Of a DNA stretch of 15,615 bases, positions 15,527 through 15,615 are shown in pieces. A program made the translations under genes and the position numbers. Where the stretch lies: NCBI RefSeq assembly GCF_004345705.1, contig NZ_SLWV01000044.1, forward strand, positions 1 through 15,615, in the 5' to 3' direction. This DNA is from Marinisporobacter balticus (GTDB taxonomy: Bacteria > Bacillota > Clostridia > Peptostreptococcales > Thermotaleaceae). The stretch's first letter is position 1, and each line of letters begins with the position of its first letter. The notes beneath the pieces are model-generated. The model searched no databases. It was not told the origin of the DNA and was given only the letters and a program-made list of their open reading frames with translations.

Positions 15527-15615
15527 TGTACCCTTTGTCAAGGACAATTTAAAAAAGCCTATGCTACATTAAGAAGATGATTTCTGTATTGAACAGGAGT
15601 CATCTTTTTTAGATC
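15527..15615 (-). mobile_element. 3' end of an IS3-family insertion sequence (partial)
   Basis: The sequence TGTACCCTTTGTCAAGGACA starting at 15527 looks like an IS3-family terminal repeat, which begins with TG and lies just beyond the transposase stop codon. The rest of the element runs off the window, so the other end and the target duplication cannot be checked. Confidence 0.75.
15559..15615 (-). CDS. IS3-family transposase OrfB, C-terminal end (partial)
   Basis: Only the last 18 codons and stop are inside the window: DLKKMTPVQYRNHLLNVA. This matches the C-terminal signature of the DDE integrase-like transposase of the IS3 family (IS150 type), where a TPxQYR motif precedes the end. The start lies beyond 15615, so intactness is unknown. 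Confidence 0.8.
   Translation of the reverse strand, partial: DLKKMTPVQYRNHLLNVA

Noticed and set aside
1..15615. CRISPR arrays, tRNA or rRNA genes, sigma-54 (-24/-12) promoters
   Set aside because: Reading both strands by eye I found no regularly spaced repeats, no tRNA cloverleaf-like sequence and no TGGCAC-N5-TTGCA match. A computational scan could still find weak sites.
15521..15615. The IS3-family end as the agent that moved the SulP gene
   Set aside because: It lies outside the split gene on the far side of 14915, and the insertion boundaries match the serine recombinase site, so the IS is a separate event.

Overview
The window is AT-rich, its genes are preceded by strong AGGAGG-type ribosome binding sites, and it carries a T-box-controlled valS and a folC. 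It therefore looks like chromosome from a low-GC Gram-positive, most likely a member of the Clostridia. The species cannot be told from the sequence.

Left part (1-8240), ordinary chromosome. A small TSCPD-domain protein (170-421) ends at a perfect hairpin that it shares with a convergent gene set on the minus strand. Read in transcription order, the minus-strand genes are: a promoter and T-box leader (7199 down to about 6908), a 76-residue membrane protein, valS (the two overlap as ATGA), a strong terminator, folC, a PAS-type sigma-54-dependent activator, and a 68-residue protein. Upstream of the T-box lie an unrecognised 114-residue gene (minus) and a four-segment membrane protein (plus). 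The latter converges through a shared terminator on an APC-family amino acid permease (8243-9658, minus).

Right part (9659-15615), accessory. The central observation is a substrate-binding lipoprotein gene of the NitT/TauT/SsuA kind that is split in two: codons 1-78 at 10034-10267 and the remaining 256 codons at 14145-14915. Between them is a 3,877-bp insertion (10268-14144) carrying three genes: a SulP-type anion transporter with a STAS domain (minus), a large serine recombinase (plus), and a 57-residue acidic protein (minus). Joining the outer flanks restores one open reading frame of 334 codons. Joining the two inner ends makes a 48-bp, two-fold symmetric site with a central TC dinucleotide, in which 17 of 23 arm positions are complementary. 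That is what an attP for a serine integrase should look like. I read the insertion as a compact integrative element with a transporter as cargo and a conserved lipoprotein coding sequence as its attB. Neither half of the target shows decay, so the insertion is either recent or still able to excise and restore the gene.

Beyond the lipoprotein gene are a 197-bp inverted-repeat unit resembling a MITE (14954-15150), an 80-residue protein of unknown function, and, at the right edge, the 3' end of an IS3-family insertion sequence (15527 onward). No ABC permease or ATPase gene for the lipoprotein lies in the window. I saw no tRNA, rRNA or CRISPR array.
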